Program-made: the position numbers and the translations under genes
Notes under the pieces: model-generated
Told to the model about the DNA's origin: nothing
What the model saw: only the letters and a program-made list of their open reading frames with translations
Databases searched by the model: none
Shown: in pieces, positions 17,728-26,050 of the stretch
Position numbering within the stretch: the stretch's first letter is position 1
How the letters are laid out: the number at the start of each line of letters is the position of its first letter
From: Reyranellaceae bacterium
Lineage (GTDB): Bacteria; Pseudomonadota; Alphaproteobacteria; Reyranellales; Reyranellaceae
Reading direction: 5' to 3'
Assembly (NCBI GenBank): GCA_022844045.1
Contig: JALHMM010000038.1
Span: forward strand, 1 to 54,750
DNA length: 54,750 bases

Positions 17728-17912
17728 ATCGACGGTCCTCCCGAAAGGGAGGTGAAAAGGGAACGCCGTGCGGCCGGGTAACCGGCTCAATCGGCGGCTG
17801 TGCCCGCAGCTGTGAGCGGCGAGCGCGTTTCCAACATGCCACTGGCGACCCCTCGGGGTGGCCGGGAAGGCGGGAACGACGTGACGACCCGTGAGCCAGA
17901 AGACCTGCCGCC
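17728..17912 (+). promoter_or_regulatory. Cobalamin (B12) riboswitch
   Basis: The conserved cores occur in order: GGTGAAAAGGGAAC (about 17751-17764), GGCTGTGCCCGCAGCTGTGA (about 17796-17815, the B12-box region), GCCACTGG (17838-17845), GGCCGGGAAGGCGGG (17860-17874) and GTGAGCCAGAAGACCTGCCG (17891-17910). This is the adenosylcobalamin-type aptamer. It lies 100 bp upstream of the btuB start on the same strand. The expression platform probably involves the following hairpins (ACGCGCTAACGCGT at 17971-17984) and sequestration of the GGAGGA ribosome site at 17997-18002. Cobalamin binding would switch off expression of the transporter operon. Confidence 0.95.
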
Positions 17913-18010
17913 GACAGCGTCATCCTTCCGACGGACGGGAGTATCCGACGGAGCGGTTCACCGAGCGGTGACGCGCTAACGCGTGTCTATTGGCTCGGAG
18001 GACCGTCATC

Positions 18011-19969
18011 ATGACGCCCGCTCGCTCTATGCTATCGTCTATCGCCCTGGCCGCCGGCCTCGGCCTCTCCTTTGCGCAGGCACAGCAGGCGCCGCCTGGT
18101 CCCGCGCCGGCGGTCACGCTGCCCGATCTGGTGGTCGGCGCCGATCGCACGCCGGTGCCGATGAACCTGGTCAACGCCAGCGTGACCGTGGTGCGGCGCG
18201 AGGAGATCGAGCGTCGCCAGTGGCGCACGCTCAGCGACGTGCTGAGTCAGTCGCCCGGCATCAGCGTCACGACCTCCGGCGGCCCGGGCAAGACGACGCA
18301 GCTTTTCATGCGCGGCCTGAACGCCAACCACAGCGTGGTGCTGATCGACGGCGTGCGCGTCGATGATCCCAGCAGCGTCAACGGCGCGGCGAACCTGGCG
18401 CACCTCAGGCTCGAGAGCGTCGATCGCGTCGAGATCGTGCGCGGGCCGATGAGCACGCTCTACGGCAGCGACGCGTTGGGCGGCGTGATCAACATCATCA
18501 CCCGCAAGGGCTCGGGCAGACCGACGGCCGCGCTGGCGGTCGAGGCAGGCTCGTACGGCACGGTCAACGCCGACGGCCTGGTCAGCGGCTCCTACGGTCC
18601 GGTGAGCTTCGCCTTCGGCGGATCGGCGACGATCGCCGACGGGTTCAGCGCCGTGGCGGACGGCCGTTCGACCAATCGCGCGCCGATCGACTATGACGGC
18701 TACCGCAACCTGTCGCTCAACGGTCGACTGGGCTTCGACGTGACCGAGTGGCTGAAGCTGCAGTGGTTCGGCCGCTACACACGCACGCGCACCGAATACG
18801 ACGCGTCCCGGGCCGAGGATCCCAACATCTACGAGACCACGCGCGCGCTGTCGACGCGTGTGCAGGCCGACATCGAGCTGTGGGACGGCCGGTCGAAGAC
18901 AATGCTCGCCTGGTCGTTCTCTGAAACCGAGAGGCGCGACGTCGACGAGGCTGATCCCTTCAACACCGTCTTCTCGCCGGACAGCCGCAACCGCGGCCGG
19001 CGCATGCAGCTTGAGGCCACGACCAGCCTGACGCCGTTCGAGATGGTCAGTGTCCTGGTCGGCGTCGAGGCTCGCCGCGATTCGCTTCTGTCGGAGAGCT
19101 TCAACGCGACAGGCCGGCTGACCTCGAGCACCGCGGCCGCCGTGTGGACGCGCGGCGTCTTCGCCAACGCCCGCTTCACGCCGGCCGACGGGCTGTCGTT
19201 CACCGCCGGCACCCGCATCGAGAACCACGACGCTTTCGGCACCGCCGCCACCTGGCGGCTCGGCGCGTCCTATCTGGTGCGCGAGACCGATACCAAGATC
19301 CGTGGCTCGGTCGGCACGGCGTTCAAGGCCCCCAGCCTCGACCAACTCTATGTCAACTTCCCCTCGTTCGGCTTCTTCGCCAACCGCAACCTCCGGCCCG
19401 AGCGCAGCACCGGCTTCGAGGTCGGCATCGACCAGAAGCTGTTCGACGGAAAGCTGGCCTTCGGCGCCACGGTCTTCCACAACCTGGTGAGCGATCTGAT
19501 CCAGACCACCAGCTGCGGCACGTCGTGCAGCACGCTCACCAATGTCGCCCGGGCGCGCGTCGACGGGGTCGAGCTGTCACTCGATGTGCGGCCTTCCGAA
19601 AACCTGAACTTCCACGCCGACTACACCTTCACCAACGCGCACAACCTGCTGACCGGCGCGCCGCTGCTGAACCGCCCCAGGCATCAGGTCAACCTGCACG
19701 CCAACTGGCAGCCGCTGGCGGGCTGGTGGGTGGGCGCGGGGCTGGCCTATCGCCGTGGCCGCTACGAGACCGATTTCAGCACCTTCCCGTCGCGCACCGT
19801 CGAGATGGCGGGCTACACCACGGTGCGCCTGACCACGAGCTACGACGTGACGCAGTGGCTGCAGCTCTTCGGTCGCGTCGAGAACGTGACCGACAGCTAC
19901 TACGAGGAGCCGCTGGGCTTCCGCACGCCGCGACTCAGCGCCTATGCTGGCGCGCGCGTAAGGTACTAG
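18011..19969 (+). CDS. btuB: TonB-dependent vitamin B12 receptor BtuB
   Basis: A 652-residue outer-membrane receptor importing cobalamin. Signal peptide (IALAAGLGLSFAQAQ), TonB-box-like TLPDLVVGADR (about residues 37-47), plug domain with LSQSPGISVTTSGGPG, FMRGLNANHSVVLIDGVRV and VEIVRGPMSTLYGSDALGGVINII, then a beta-barrel rich in alternating aromatic strands ending in ARVRY with the terminal aromatic needed for outer-membrane insertion. GGAGGA at 17997-18002 is spaced 8 nt from ATG 18011. A cobalamin riboswitch lies directly upstream, and btuFCD genes follow, which together fix the substrate. Confidence 0.94.
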   Translation: MTPARSMLSSIALAAGLGLSFAQAQQAPPGPAPAVTLPDLVVGADRTPVPMNLVNASVTVVRREEIERRQWRTLSDVLSQSPGISVTTSGGPGKTTQLFMRGLNANHSVVLIDGVRVDDPSSVNGAANLAHLRLESVDRVEIVRGPMSTLYGSDALGGVINIITRKGSGRPTAALAVEAGSYGTVNADGLVSGSYGPVSFAFGGSATIADGFSAVADGRSTNRAPIDYDGYRNLSLNGRLGFDVTEWLKLQWFGRYTRTRTEYDASRAEDPNIYETTRALSTRVQADIELWDGRSKTMLAWSFSETERRDVDEADPFNTVFSPDSRNRGRRMQLEATTSLTPFEMVSVLVGVEARRDSLLSESFNATGRLTSSTAAAVWTRGVFANARFTPADGLSFTAGTRIENHDAFGTAATWRLGASYLVRETDTKIRGSVGTAFKAPSLDQLYVNFPSFGFFANRNLRPERSTGFEVGIDQKLFDGKLAFGATVFHNLVSDLIQTTSCGTSCSTLTNVARARVDGVELSLDVRPSENLNFHADYTFTNAHNLLTGAPLLNRPRHQVNLHANWQPLAGWWVGAGLAYRRGRYETDFSTFPSRTVEMAGYTTVRLTTSYDVTQWLQLFGRVENVTDSYYEEPLGFRTPRLSAYAGARVRY

Positions 19970-19979
19970 ACCTGAACAC

Positions 19980-20044
19980 TGTCATCCCGAGCGCAGCGAG
20001 GGATCTAGGCAGTTTCCTAGATCCCTCGCTGCGCTCGGGATGAC
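19980..20044. repeat. Family B palindromic element, full copy
   Basis: Two nearly perfect 29-30-bp arms (TGTCATCCCGAGCGCAGCGA... and complement) around a 5-6-bp loop (CAGTTT). It lies between btuB and btuF, inside what should be one B12-controlled transcript, and would form a very stable hairpin in the mRNA. The right arm even contains an in-frame ATG (20040) of the btuF reading frame. Confidence 0.92.
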
Positions 20045-20066
20045 GGAGGAAGCCCAACCCGCCCGG

Positions 20067-20915
20067 ATGTCGCTCCGTCTGCCGCACCTCCTCGCTGTGA
20101 TCGCCGCCGCGCTGCTTTGCGCGGCGGCGTCCGCGCGTGCGGCCGATCCGCCTGGGCGCGTCGTGTCGCTCAATCTCTGCCTCGACCAGCTCGTGCTGGC
20201 GTTGGCCGCGCCGGGGCAGGTCGTGGGCATCAGCGATCTGTCGCACGACCCCCGCCTCTCGCCGCGCTGGCGCGAGGCGCGGGCTCTGCCGCCGGTGCGC
20301 AAGCGCGCGGAGGAGATCCTCGCGCTGCGACCTGATCTGCTGATCGTCGACGATTTCCTTACGCCCTCGCTGCGCAAGACGCTGCGGCTGGCCGGCATAC
20401 CCACGCTCGAGCTGGCCGAGGCCGGCGGCGTCGAGGCCACGCTCGATCACATCGCCAGGATCGGTGCGGCGCTGGGCCGGTCCGACGCTGCGCGCGATCT
20501 GACGACGTCGCTGCGCGAGGGTATCGCGCGGCACGCGACGGCGGTCGGTCCGACCAGCCCGGTGGCCGCGATCTACCAGGCCAACGGCATGACCCTGGGC
20601 CGCGACACCAACGCCGACGGCCTGCTGCGCATCGCCGGCTGGCGCAATCTCGCGGCCGAGCGCGGCCTGTCGCTGTTCTTGCCGATGGCCATGGAGACGC
20701 TGGTCGTCGCCGCGCCCGATCTGCTGATCCTCGACGGCGAGACCAGCGACCGCCCGTCGCTGGCCGAGCAGATGATGACCCATCGCGCCGCGCGCCGCGC
20801 TTTCGCCGGGGCGCGCACCCTGGTGATGCCGCACAATCTGTGGCTCTGCGGCGGGCCGCAGAATGTCGAGGCGCTTGGTCGGTTGACGGCGGCGCGCCAG
20901 GCGTTGAAGCGATGA
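20067..20915 (+). CDS. btuF: Cobalamin ABC transporter periplasmic binding protein BtuF
   Basis: A 282-residue exported binding protein. Signal peptide (HLLAVIAAALLCAAASARAAD), RVVSLNLCLDQLVLAL, VVGISDLSHDP, PDLLIVDDF and YQANGMTLGRDT are class III periplasmic-binding-protein (BtuF/FhuD) motifs. ATG 20067 gives the compact signal peptide; an in-frame ATG at 20040 lies in the family B repeat and would add nine polar residues. It delivers B12 to BtuCD. The stop overlaps the btuC start (ATGA at 20912-20915). Confidence 0.88.
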   Translation: MSLRLPHLLAVIAAALLCAAASARAADPPGRVVSLNLCLDQLVLALAAPGQVVGISDLSHDPRLSPRWREARALPPVRKRAEEILALRPDLLIVDDFLTPSLRKTLRLAGIPTLELAEAGGVEATLDHIARIGAALGRSDAARDLTTSLREGIARHATAVGPTSPVAAIYQANGMTLGRDTNADGLLRIAGWRNLAAERGLSLFLPMAMETLVVAAPDLLILDGETSDRPSLAEQMMTHRAARRAFAGARTLVMPHNLWLCGGPQNVEALGRLTAARQALKR

Positions 20916-21907
20916 GGGGCGTAAGCGGCGCGCTGGGTGTTTTCGTCGTCGTGCTGTTCGCGATCTCGATCGCCGTCGGCCCGACGGGCTTCGCGCCGCT
21001 CAGCGCCTTGAGCGACGTGCTGGCGGGCCGCTCCTCGCCCATGGCCTTGATCCTCGTGGAATTGCGCCTGCCGCGCGCGTTGCTGGGTGTGATCATCGGC
21101 GGCGCGCTGGGCCTCGCTGGTGCGGCGATGCAGGGCCTGCTGCGCAATCCGCTGGCCGAGCCCGGCGTCACCGGCGTGTCGGCCACCGCGGCGCTGGGCG
21201 CCGTGCTGACCTTCTACGGCGGCTATGCCGGGGCCACGCCGCTGGCGCTGCCGCTCGCCGGCATCGCCGGCGCAGCGGCGGGCGCGATCCTGCTGCTGGT
21301 GATCGCCGGCCGCGACGCCACGGTCGCGACCTTGATCCTGATCGGCGCGGCGCTCAACGCGCTGGCCGGCGCGGCGACCGCGCTGGTGCTGGGCCTGTCG
21401 CCTAATCCCTACGCCTATTACGAGATCGGCACCTGGTTGATGGGCTCGATCGCCGATCGCGGCCTCGACCATGTCGCGCTGGCGCTGCCCTGCGTCGCGC
21501 TCGGCAGCCTGCCGCTGCTGGCCTCGCGCCGTGGGCTCGATGCGCTGGCCCTAGGCGAGGAGACCGCGCGCGGCCTGGGCGTCGATCCGCGTCGCATGAC
21601 CTGGCTGGTGATCGCGGGCGCGGCGTTGGCCGTGGGTGGCGCGGTGGCGGTGTCGGGCGTGGTCGGCTTCGTCGGCCTGATGGCGCCGCATGCGATCCGG
21701 CCGCTGGTGCGCTATCGGCCGGGCGCCAGCCTCGTGCCTTCAGCGCTGGCCGGCGCGGCTTTGGTGCTGCTCGCCGATATCGCGCTGCGCCTGCTACCGA
21801 CCGGCCGCGAGCTGCCGCTGGGCGTGATGACGGCGTTGCTCGGTGCGCCCGTGCTCTGGCAACTGGCGTGGCGCGCGCGGCGCAGCGGGCAGACGCCATG
21901 GCTTTGA
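20912..21907 (+). CDS. btuC: Cobalamin ABC transporter permease BtuC
   Basis: A 331-residue FecCD-family permease with about ten membrane spans. ELRLPRALLGVIIGGALGLAGAAMQGLLRNPLAEPGVTGVS is the classic BtuC/FecD motif (seen here from about residue 49), and GFVGLMAPHAIRPLV is the conserved coupling-helix region. The start ATG overlaps the btuF stop; the gene overlaps btuD by 10 nt. It forms the membrane channel of the B12 importer. Confidence 0.92.
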   Translation: MRGVSGALGVFVVVLFAISIAVGPTGFAPLSALSDVLAGRSSPMALILVELRLPRALLGVIIGGALGLAGAAMQGLLRNPLAEPGVTGVSATAALGAVLTFYGGYAGATPLALPLAGIAGAAAGAILLLVIAGRDATVATLILIGAALNALAGAATALVLGLSPNPYAYYEIGTWLMGSIADRGLDHVALALPCVALGSLPLLASRRGLDALALGEETARGLGVDPRRMTWLVIAGAALAVGGAVAVSGVVGFVGLMAPHAIRPLVRYRPGASLVPSALAGAALVLLADIALRLLPTGRELPLGVMTALLGAPVLWQLAWRARRSGQTPWL

Positions 21908-22665
21908 TCGCCACCGCACTCGCCCGTCGCCTCGGCGCGCGCACCATCCTCGAGGACATCGAGCTCACGCTCGAGCCGGGCCGGCTTTGCGTGGTGATCG
22001 GCCCCAATGGCGCCGGCAAGTCGACCCTGCTGCGCTTGCTGGCCGGCATCGACCGACCGGACAGCGGCAGCGTGAGCCTGGACGGCGCGGCGCTGGAGAG
22101 CATGGCGCCGCGCGAGCGCGCCCGGCGTATCGCGCATCTGCCGCAGGCGACGGCCGCCCATTGGCCGCTCAACGGCCGCGACATGGTCGCGCTCGGCCGG
22201 CTGCCGCACGGCGTGAGGCTGGAGGCGCCCGGGGCGGCGGACGCGACGGCGATCGCCACGGCGATGACACGCACCGACACGATGGCCTTCGCCGATCGCC
22301 GTATCGACACGCTGTCCGCCGGTGAACGCGCGCGCCTGGCGCTGGCGCGGGTGCTGGCCACCGAGGCCGAGGTGCTGCTGGCCGACGAGCCGGTCGCCAG
22401 CCTCGATCCGGCGCAGCAGCTCGCGGCCATGGATGCGCTGCGCGCCGAGACGGCTCGCGGTGCGATCGTCGTCGTGGTGCTGCACGACCTGGCGCTGGTC
22501 TCGCGCTACGCCGATCGCGTCGTCGTGCTGGCGGCCGGGCGGATGGTCGGCGACGGCCCGCCATCGGCGGCGCTGACCCCCGACGTTCTGGAACGGGTCT
22601 ACGGTGCGCGTTTCGAGATGGCGTCCATCCCGGTCGCGGTCAGTGATCGGAGCCCAGCAGGATGA
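21898..22665 (+). CDS. btuD: Cobalamin ABC transporter ATPase BtuD
   Basis: A 255-residue ABC ATPase. Walker A GPNGAGKST at 35-43, Q-loop LPQ at 81-83, signature LSAGE at 139-143, Walker B VLLADEP with Glu164 and the H-loop VLHD are intact. It starts within the last codons of btuC (10-nt overlap) and ends 26 bp inside the convergent small gene at 22640-22987. It powers the BtuCDF importer. No cobalamin biosynthesis genes lie nearby, so the operon is for uptake. Confidence 0.93.
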   Translation: MALIATALARRLGARTILEDIELTLEPGRLCVVIGPNGAGKSTLLRLLAGIDRPDSGSVSLDGAALESMAPRERARRIAHLPQATAAHWPLNGRDMVALGRLPHGVRLEAPGAADATAIATAMTRTDTMAFADRRIDTLSAGERARLALARVLATEAEVLLADEPVASLDPAQQLAAMDALRAETARGAIVVVVLHDLALVSRYADRVVVLAAGRMVGDGPPSAALTPDVLERVYGARFEMASIPVAVSDRSPAG

Positions 22666-22987
22666 CGTCGCGCAGACCGGTTTCGTAACTCAGTCCCTCA
22701 GTGGTCAGCGTCGGCGTCTCGATGCCGCCGGCCGGCGCCACCAGCCCCTTGCGGGCCAGCGCCAGGTAGACCGAGGGATTGTGCAGGCCGGTGGCGTTGG
22801 CGCTCATCACCACGCGCTGGCCAATGTGGAAATGGTTGCCGTGTGGGTGCGGTAGCTCGTCGATGGTGACCCGGCCGGACGCCTCGTCCTTGCGCGTGAT
22901 CTCGGGGTGACGCGCCAACTCCTGCAGCAGGGTCAGGGTCCTGAGCTGCAGATTGTTGAGGTTCAACGGATTCTTCTTCGCCGCCAT
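22640..22987 (-). CDS. Conserved hypothetical protein (115 aa)
   Basis: A soluble protein with no signal or membrane span. It contains a lysine-rich N-terminus (AAKKNPLNLNNLQLRTLTLLQELA), a His-rich loop (ELPHPHGNHFHIGQ) and a GLHNPSVYLALARKGL segment. It looks like a compact domain with a helical start and resembles small conserved alphaproteobacterial proteins of unknown function; no family name can be defended. AGGGA precedes the ATG. Its 3' end overlaps btuD by 26 bp in convergent orientation, which suggests antisense transcripts at the end of the B12 operon. Confidence 0.7.
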   Translation of the reverse strand: MAAKKNPLNLNNLQLRTLTLLQELARHPEITRKDEASGRVTIDELPHPHGNHFHIGQRVVMSANATGLHNPSVYLALARKGLVAPAGGIETPTLTTEGLSYETGLRDVILLGSDH

Positions 22988-23063
22988 GGTCCCTGCCTAT
23001 CGCATCGCGGGCGCGCTATACTATCTCCTTGCTGAGCCACGCAACCGGACGGGAGTTGCCACC

Positions 23064-23354
23064 ATGGACGACAAGACCAGGACCGAGCTCGAGGCGGCGG
23101 CGTTCCGCCGGCTGGTCGAGCATCTCAAGGGCCGCACCGACGTGCAGAACATCGACCTGATGAACCTGGCCGGGTTCTGCCGCAATTGCCTGTCGCGCTG
23201 GTACCGCGAGGAGGCGACCACGCGCGGCATCGACATGCCGGACCCCAAGGCGCGCGAGGTGGTCTACGGCATGCCCTACGAGGAGTGGAAGGCGAAGTAC
23301 CAGACGGACGCCTCGCCGGCCCAGCAGAAGGGCTTCGAAAAGCACAAGCACTGA
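23064..23354 (+). CDS. DUF1244 family protein
   Basis: A 96-residue protein matching DUF1244 across its length: AFRRLVEHLKGRTDVQNIDLMNLAGFCRNCLSRWY and YGMPYEEWKAKYQ. A CxxC pair is visible (FCRNC). The family is widespread in alpha- and gammaproteobacteria with no assigned biochemical role. ATG 23064 is supported by GGGAG upstream; the upstream frame would pass through a promoter region. Confidence 0.9.
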   Translation: MDDKTRTELEAAAFRRLVEHLKGRTDVQNIDLMNLAGFCRNCLSRWYREEATTRGIDMPDPKAREVVYGMPYEEWKAKYQTDASPAQQKGFEKHKH

Positions 23355-23468
23355 TCGCGGGCTTTTACCCCCGTTATCCCCGTCATTCGCAGGCCGCGCT
23401 TCATTGAAGCGCGAGGCGGTGGTCCGTACGGTCGGTGTCACCGAACCGTAGCCCAGACGAGGAGCGCC

Positions 23469-23738
23469 ATGCCCGACGGCAGCCGTCCCATCAAGACCAA
23501 GCCCGGCAACATCTCGGCCGAGCGGCTGAAGAGCTTCGTCGAGCGTATCGAGAAGCTCGAGGAGGAGCGCAAGGCGATCGGCGGCGACATCCGCGACGTC
23601 TACAGCGAGGCCAAGGGTGGCGGCTTCGACGTCAAGACCATGCGCAAGCTGATCAGCCTGCGGAAGATGGACGCCGCCGATCGCGACGAGCAGGAGGCGA
23701 TCCTCGACGTCTACAAGCAGGCGCTGGGTATGGTGTGA
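23469..23738 (+). CDS. DUF2312 / GapR-family nucleoid-associated protein
   Basis: An 89-residue protein spanning the DUF2312 family: ISAERLKSFVERIEKLEEERKAIGGDIRDVYSEAKGGGFDVKTMRKLISLRKM. The charged alpha-helical core predicts a coiled coil. In Caulobacter the family member GapR binds overtwisted DNA and helps topoisomerases, so a chromosome-structuring role is plausible but inferred. A GAGGAG-like site precedes the ATG at 23469. The family D repeat starts 9 bp after the stop. Confidence 0.88.
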   Translation: MPDGSRPIKTKPGNISAERLKSFVERIEKLEEERKAIGGDIRDVYSEAKGGGFDVKTMRKLISLRKMDAADRDEQEAILDVYKQALGMV

Positions 23739-23746
23739 CGCTTCGG

Positions 23747-23853
23747 CCTCATGCTGAGGGGGCCGCGCGGCGGCCGTCTCGAAGCATGGGGAGCGCCTCC
23801 GTTGTTGCCTGCCCTTCGAGACGCGCCGCTGCGCGACGCTCCTCAGGGCGAGG
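23747..23853. repeat. Family D imperfect palindrome
   Basis: CCTCATGCTGAGGG at the left pairs with CCTCAGGGCGAGG at the right; GCCGTCTCGAAGCATGGGG pairs with CCCTTCGAGACGCGCC inside. The element is about 107 bp and lies between the DUF2312 and GST genes. The sequence type is a common intergenic repeat in GC-rich alphaproteobacteria, distinct from families A-C. Only this copy is in the window. Confidence 0.7.
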
Positions 23854-23862
23854 AGGAGATCT

Positions 23863-24474
23863 ATGATCAAGCTCTACGGCGTGCCGCAGTCGCGCGCGAT
23901 GCGCTGCCTGTGGATGGCGGGCGAGACCGGCCAGCCCTACGAGATGATCCCGGTCGCGGCCGAGAACGGCAAGATCGCCGATCCCGCGTTGCTGCGCGTC
24001 AATCCCAACAACAAGATGCCGGCGCTGGTCGATGGCGACGTCCGCATCTTCGAGTCGATGGCGATCAACATCTATCTCGCGGAGAAGTACGCGCCAGCGA
24101 TGAAGGCCGCGTCGCCGGCCGAGGCCGGCGCCGTCGCGCAATGGTCGCTCTGGGCGGCCAACGAGATCGAGCAGGCGGTGATCGAATGGGCGACGCACGC
24201 GGTGCTGCGGCCGGCCGACCAGCGCGACACCACGATCGCCGCGGCGGCCAAGGCGAAGATCGATCGCGCGCTCGGCATCCTCGACGACGCGCTGAAGGGC
24301 CGCGACTGGCTGGTCGGCAACCGTTTCACCGTCGCCGACGTCAACGTCGCGTCGGTGTGCTATCGGCTGCTGGTCTATCCCGACCTGGCGAAGTTCCCTA
24401 ACGTGAAGCGCTGGTTCGACGCCTGCTGGGCGCGGCCGGCGGCACAGCACGCGCGCAAGCTGCGCGAGAGCTAG
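23863..24474 (+). CDS. Glutathione S-transferase family protein
   Basis: A 203-residue GST. The N-terminal thioredoxin-like domain begins IKLYGVPQSRAMRCLW (Ser in the usual catalytic position), has NPNNKMPALVDGD with the cis-proline, and FESMAINIYLAEKY glutathione-binding Glu-Ser. The C-terminal helical domain contains the N-capping-type FTVADVNVASV. The exact substrate is not predictable. GGAGGAG precedes the ATG. Confidence 0.9.
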   Translation: MIKLYGVPQSRAMRCLWMAGETGQPYEMIPVAAENGKIADPALLRVNPNNKMPALVDGDVRIFESMAINIYLAEKYAPAMKAASPAEAGAVAQWSLWAANEIEQAVIEWATHAVLRPADQRDTTIAAAAKAKIDRALGILDDALKGRDWLVGNRFTVADVNVASVCYRLLVYPDLAKFPNVKRWFDACWARPAAQHARKLRES

Positions 24475-24498
24475 CGTCCGATCGGATCTAGTCAGCAC

Positions 24499-24586
24499 TG
24501 TCATCCTCGGGGCCGTCCGCGGCCCCTGTAGCGCAGCGAGGGATCCAGGGAAGCCGCCTGGATCCCTCGCTGCGCTCGGGATGACA
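24499..24586. repeat. Family B palindrome carrying an inserted hairpin
   Basis: Arms TGTCATCC... and ...GGGATGACA match the family B element. The left arm is interrupted by GGGGCCGTCCGCGGCCCC (core of the 24508-24528 stretch), itself a hairpin, before AGCGCAGCGAGGGATCC resumes. The same 21-bp stretch is found at 49455-49475 inside a family A element. Confidence 0.88.
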
Positions 24587-24633
24587 GTTGGGTCTGCTCG
24601 ATCGGACTGCGCTCTCGGGCACCGGGCGATGCC

Positions 24634-25083
24634 TCATGGCGACGCCGGCGATCGCCGCGGGCTAATCGGCCACAGCCCGAAGAACACCGCGATCACCGCC
24701 GCCAGGCCTGGGATGCCGAGGATCGTGGGGATGAACCACATGCTCATGAAGCCGCCGGCGATGGCTTTACCGGGCGTCTCGGGCTTGTAGTAGATGCCCA
24801 GGACCTCGCCCGGCTCGTAGTGGCTGGTCGTGCGATCGATACGTGCGGTGCGGCGGCCTTGCGGGCCATTGTACCGGACCACGACAGCGTAGTAGGTCAC
24901 TCGAGCGGTCGACCCGTATCCGCTGCGTTCGCTCCTCACGGCCTCGGCGCGCGCATACTCGTGCGTGCGCATGACGGCGATGTTGTCGGCTGCCAGCCAA
25001 ATCGTAAACGACAGCAGGAGCACGCCGACGCCGGCGAGAACCGTCAGCGCCGCAATGACCAGAGGCCGCGTTCGATCTGACAT
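24634..25083 (-). CDS. DUF3592 family membrane protein
   Basis: A 149-residue protein with an N-terminal hydrophobic segment (LVIAALTVLAGVGVLLLSFTIWLA) and a C-terminal one (IPTILGIPGLAAVIAVFFGLW). Between them is a beta-rich domain with VTYYAVVVRYN, and VLGIYYKPETP, the hallmark of DUF3592. ATG 25083 is chosen because the open frame further upstream has unlike composition and no domain. Function unknown. A short antisense composition bias is normal for this GC content. Confidence 0.75.
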   Translation of the reverse strand: MSDRTRPLVIAALTVLAGVGVLLLSFTIWLAADNIAVMRTHEYARAEAVRSERSGYGSTARVTYYAVVVRYNGPQGRRTARIDRTTSHYEPGEVLGIYYKPETPGKAIAGGFMSMWFIPTILGIPGLAAVIAVFFGLWPISPRRSPASP

Positions 25084-25168
25084 GCGAGGGGTGATGCTCC
25101 GGTGCGTACCGGGTCCCAGTCTAACCGACATTGCCCGGATGGCCGCAAGCAACAGCGCGGACGATGGT

Positions 25169-26050
25169 CTAGTAGCGCACCGCCATTTCGATGCCGCGGG
25201 AATCGCGAACGGGCTTCGTCGGCAGCACGACGTCGTTGTGCTCGGCGATACGCCGTGCGGTGACGCACACCGCCAGCGCGTCGTAGGCGTCGTCGTCGGC
25301 GACATCGGCGCGGCGCAGCTTGTGGGCACTACGATGTTCGGCCCAGCGCGCTTTGCTTTGCTCGAAGCCGGCGAAGGCTAGAAGGTTGAGCCGCAGGCGC
25401 CGCCCTTCCTCGGTTTTCTTCGATGCCATAACCGGTGCGCCCTTGTTGAGGCGCGTGAACGCCAGCTCGGGGTGTGCCTCGAACACGCGCTTGCGCAGGG
25501 GAGGGCGGCTGTCCAGCAACGCATCGAGCTCACGCATCTTCGGCACGAGGTGCCAGGCCTGCTTGCTCAGGCCCAGTCGGTGATCGGAGCTGGCGCGATT
25601 GACCGCGAGCGCATGGGCGTAGGAGGGCGAGGCGAGCACCGCGCGCACCGGCACGGCGAACACGGAGCTGGTCTTGCCCTTCAGCAGCTTGCGCGCCTCG
25701 CGTTCACAGGCGCGGCCGCCGGGCTCGGCCTGCTCGAGGAAGCCCATCGGCATGTCGATGGCGATGATCTTTGGCCGCTGTGGCGCATCGGCGATGGCCG
25801 CGAGCGACGTGGCGTAGTGAAAGCACCACGCGCCGCTCTTGAGATTCAGGAAAGCGGCGATCCAGCCGGCGCGACAACCGTCGACGCCGGCGACCCAGAT
25901 CTCCTTACCTTCCCCCGGAGGGGGAAGGTGGCGCGCGAGAGCGCGACGGATGGGGGATGTCGAAGACGGACTCCGACGTTCGTCTTCGGCATCCCCCATC
26001 CGCCCTTCGGGCACCTTCCCCCTGCGGGGGAAGGTAGGGGCTGAGCTCAT
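25169..26050 (-). CDS. DUF429 family protein with repeat-derived N-terminus
   Basis: The DUF429 core starts at about residue 51 (WVAGVDGCRAGWIAA) and continues through AIDMPMGF, ACEREARKLL, VFEAHPELAF and DDAYDALAVCVTA, a RNase H-like nuclease-related fold. No ATG, GTG or TTG lies in frame between the core and a family A repeat, so translation must begin inside it: ATG 26050, overlapping the upstream gene's stop as ATGA, or an internal ATG about 17 codons on. As a result, 30-50 N-terminal residues are encoded by the repeat (including GDAEDERR and HLPPPGEGK). The extension is probably nonfunctional. Whether the protein is made is unknown. Confidence 0.72.
   Translation of the reverse strand: MSSAPTFPRRGKVPEGRMGDAEDERRSPSSTSPIRRALARHLPPPGEGKEIWVAGVDGCRAGWIAAFLNLKSGAWCFHYATSLAAIADAPQRPKIIAIDMPMGFLEQAEPGGRACEREARKLLKGKTSSVFAVPVRAVLASPSYAHALAVNRASSDHRLGLSKQAWHLVPKMRELDALLDSRPPLRKRVFEAHPELAFTRLNKGAPVMASKKTEEGRRLRLNLLAFAGFEQSKARWAEHRSAHKLRRADVADDDAYDALAVCVTARRIAEHNDVVLPTKPVRDSRGIEMAVRY
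25907..26036. repeat. Family A palindromic element inside the DUF429 coding frame
   Basis: Full copy of about 130 bp with outer arms ACCTTCCCCCGGAGG / CCTGCGGGGGAAGGT and inner arms GACGGATGGGGGATGTCG / GGCATCCCCCATCCGCCC. It lies immediately after the ATGA junction of the indolepyruvate oxidoreductase stop, and its length and frame leave the DUF429 reading frame open throughout. Confidence 0.92.
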
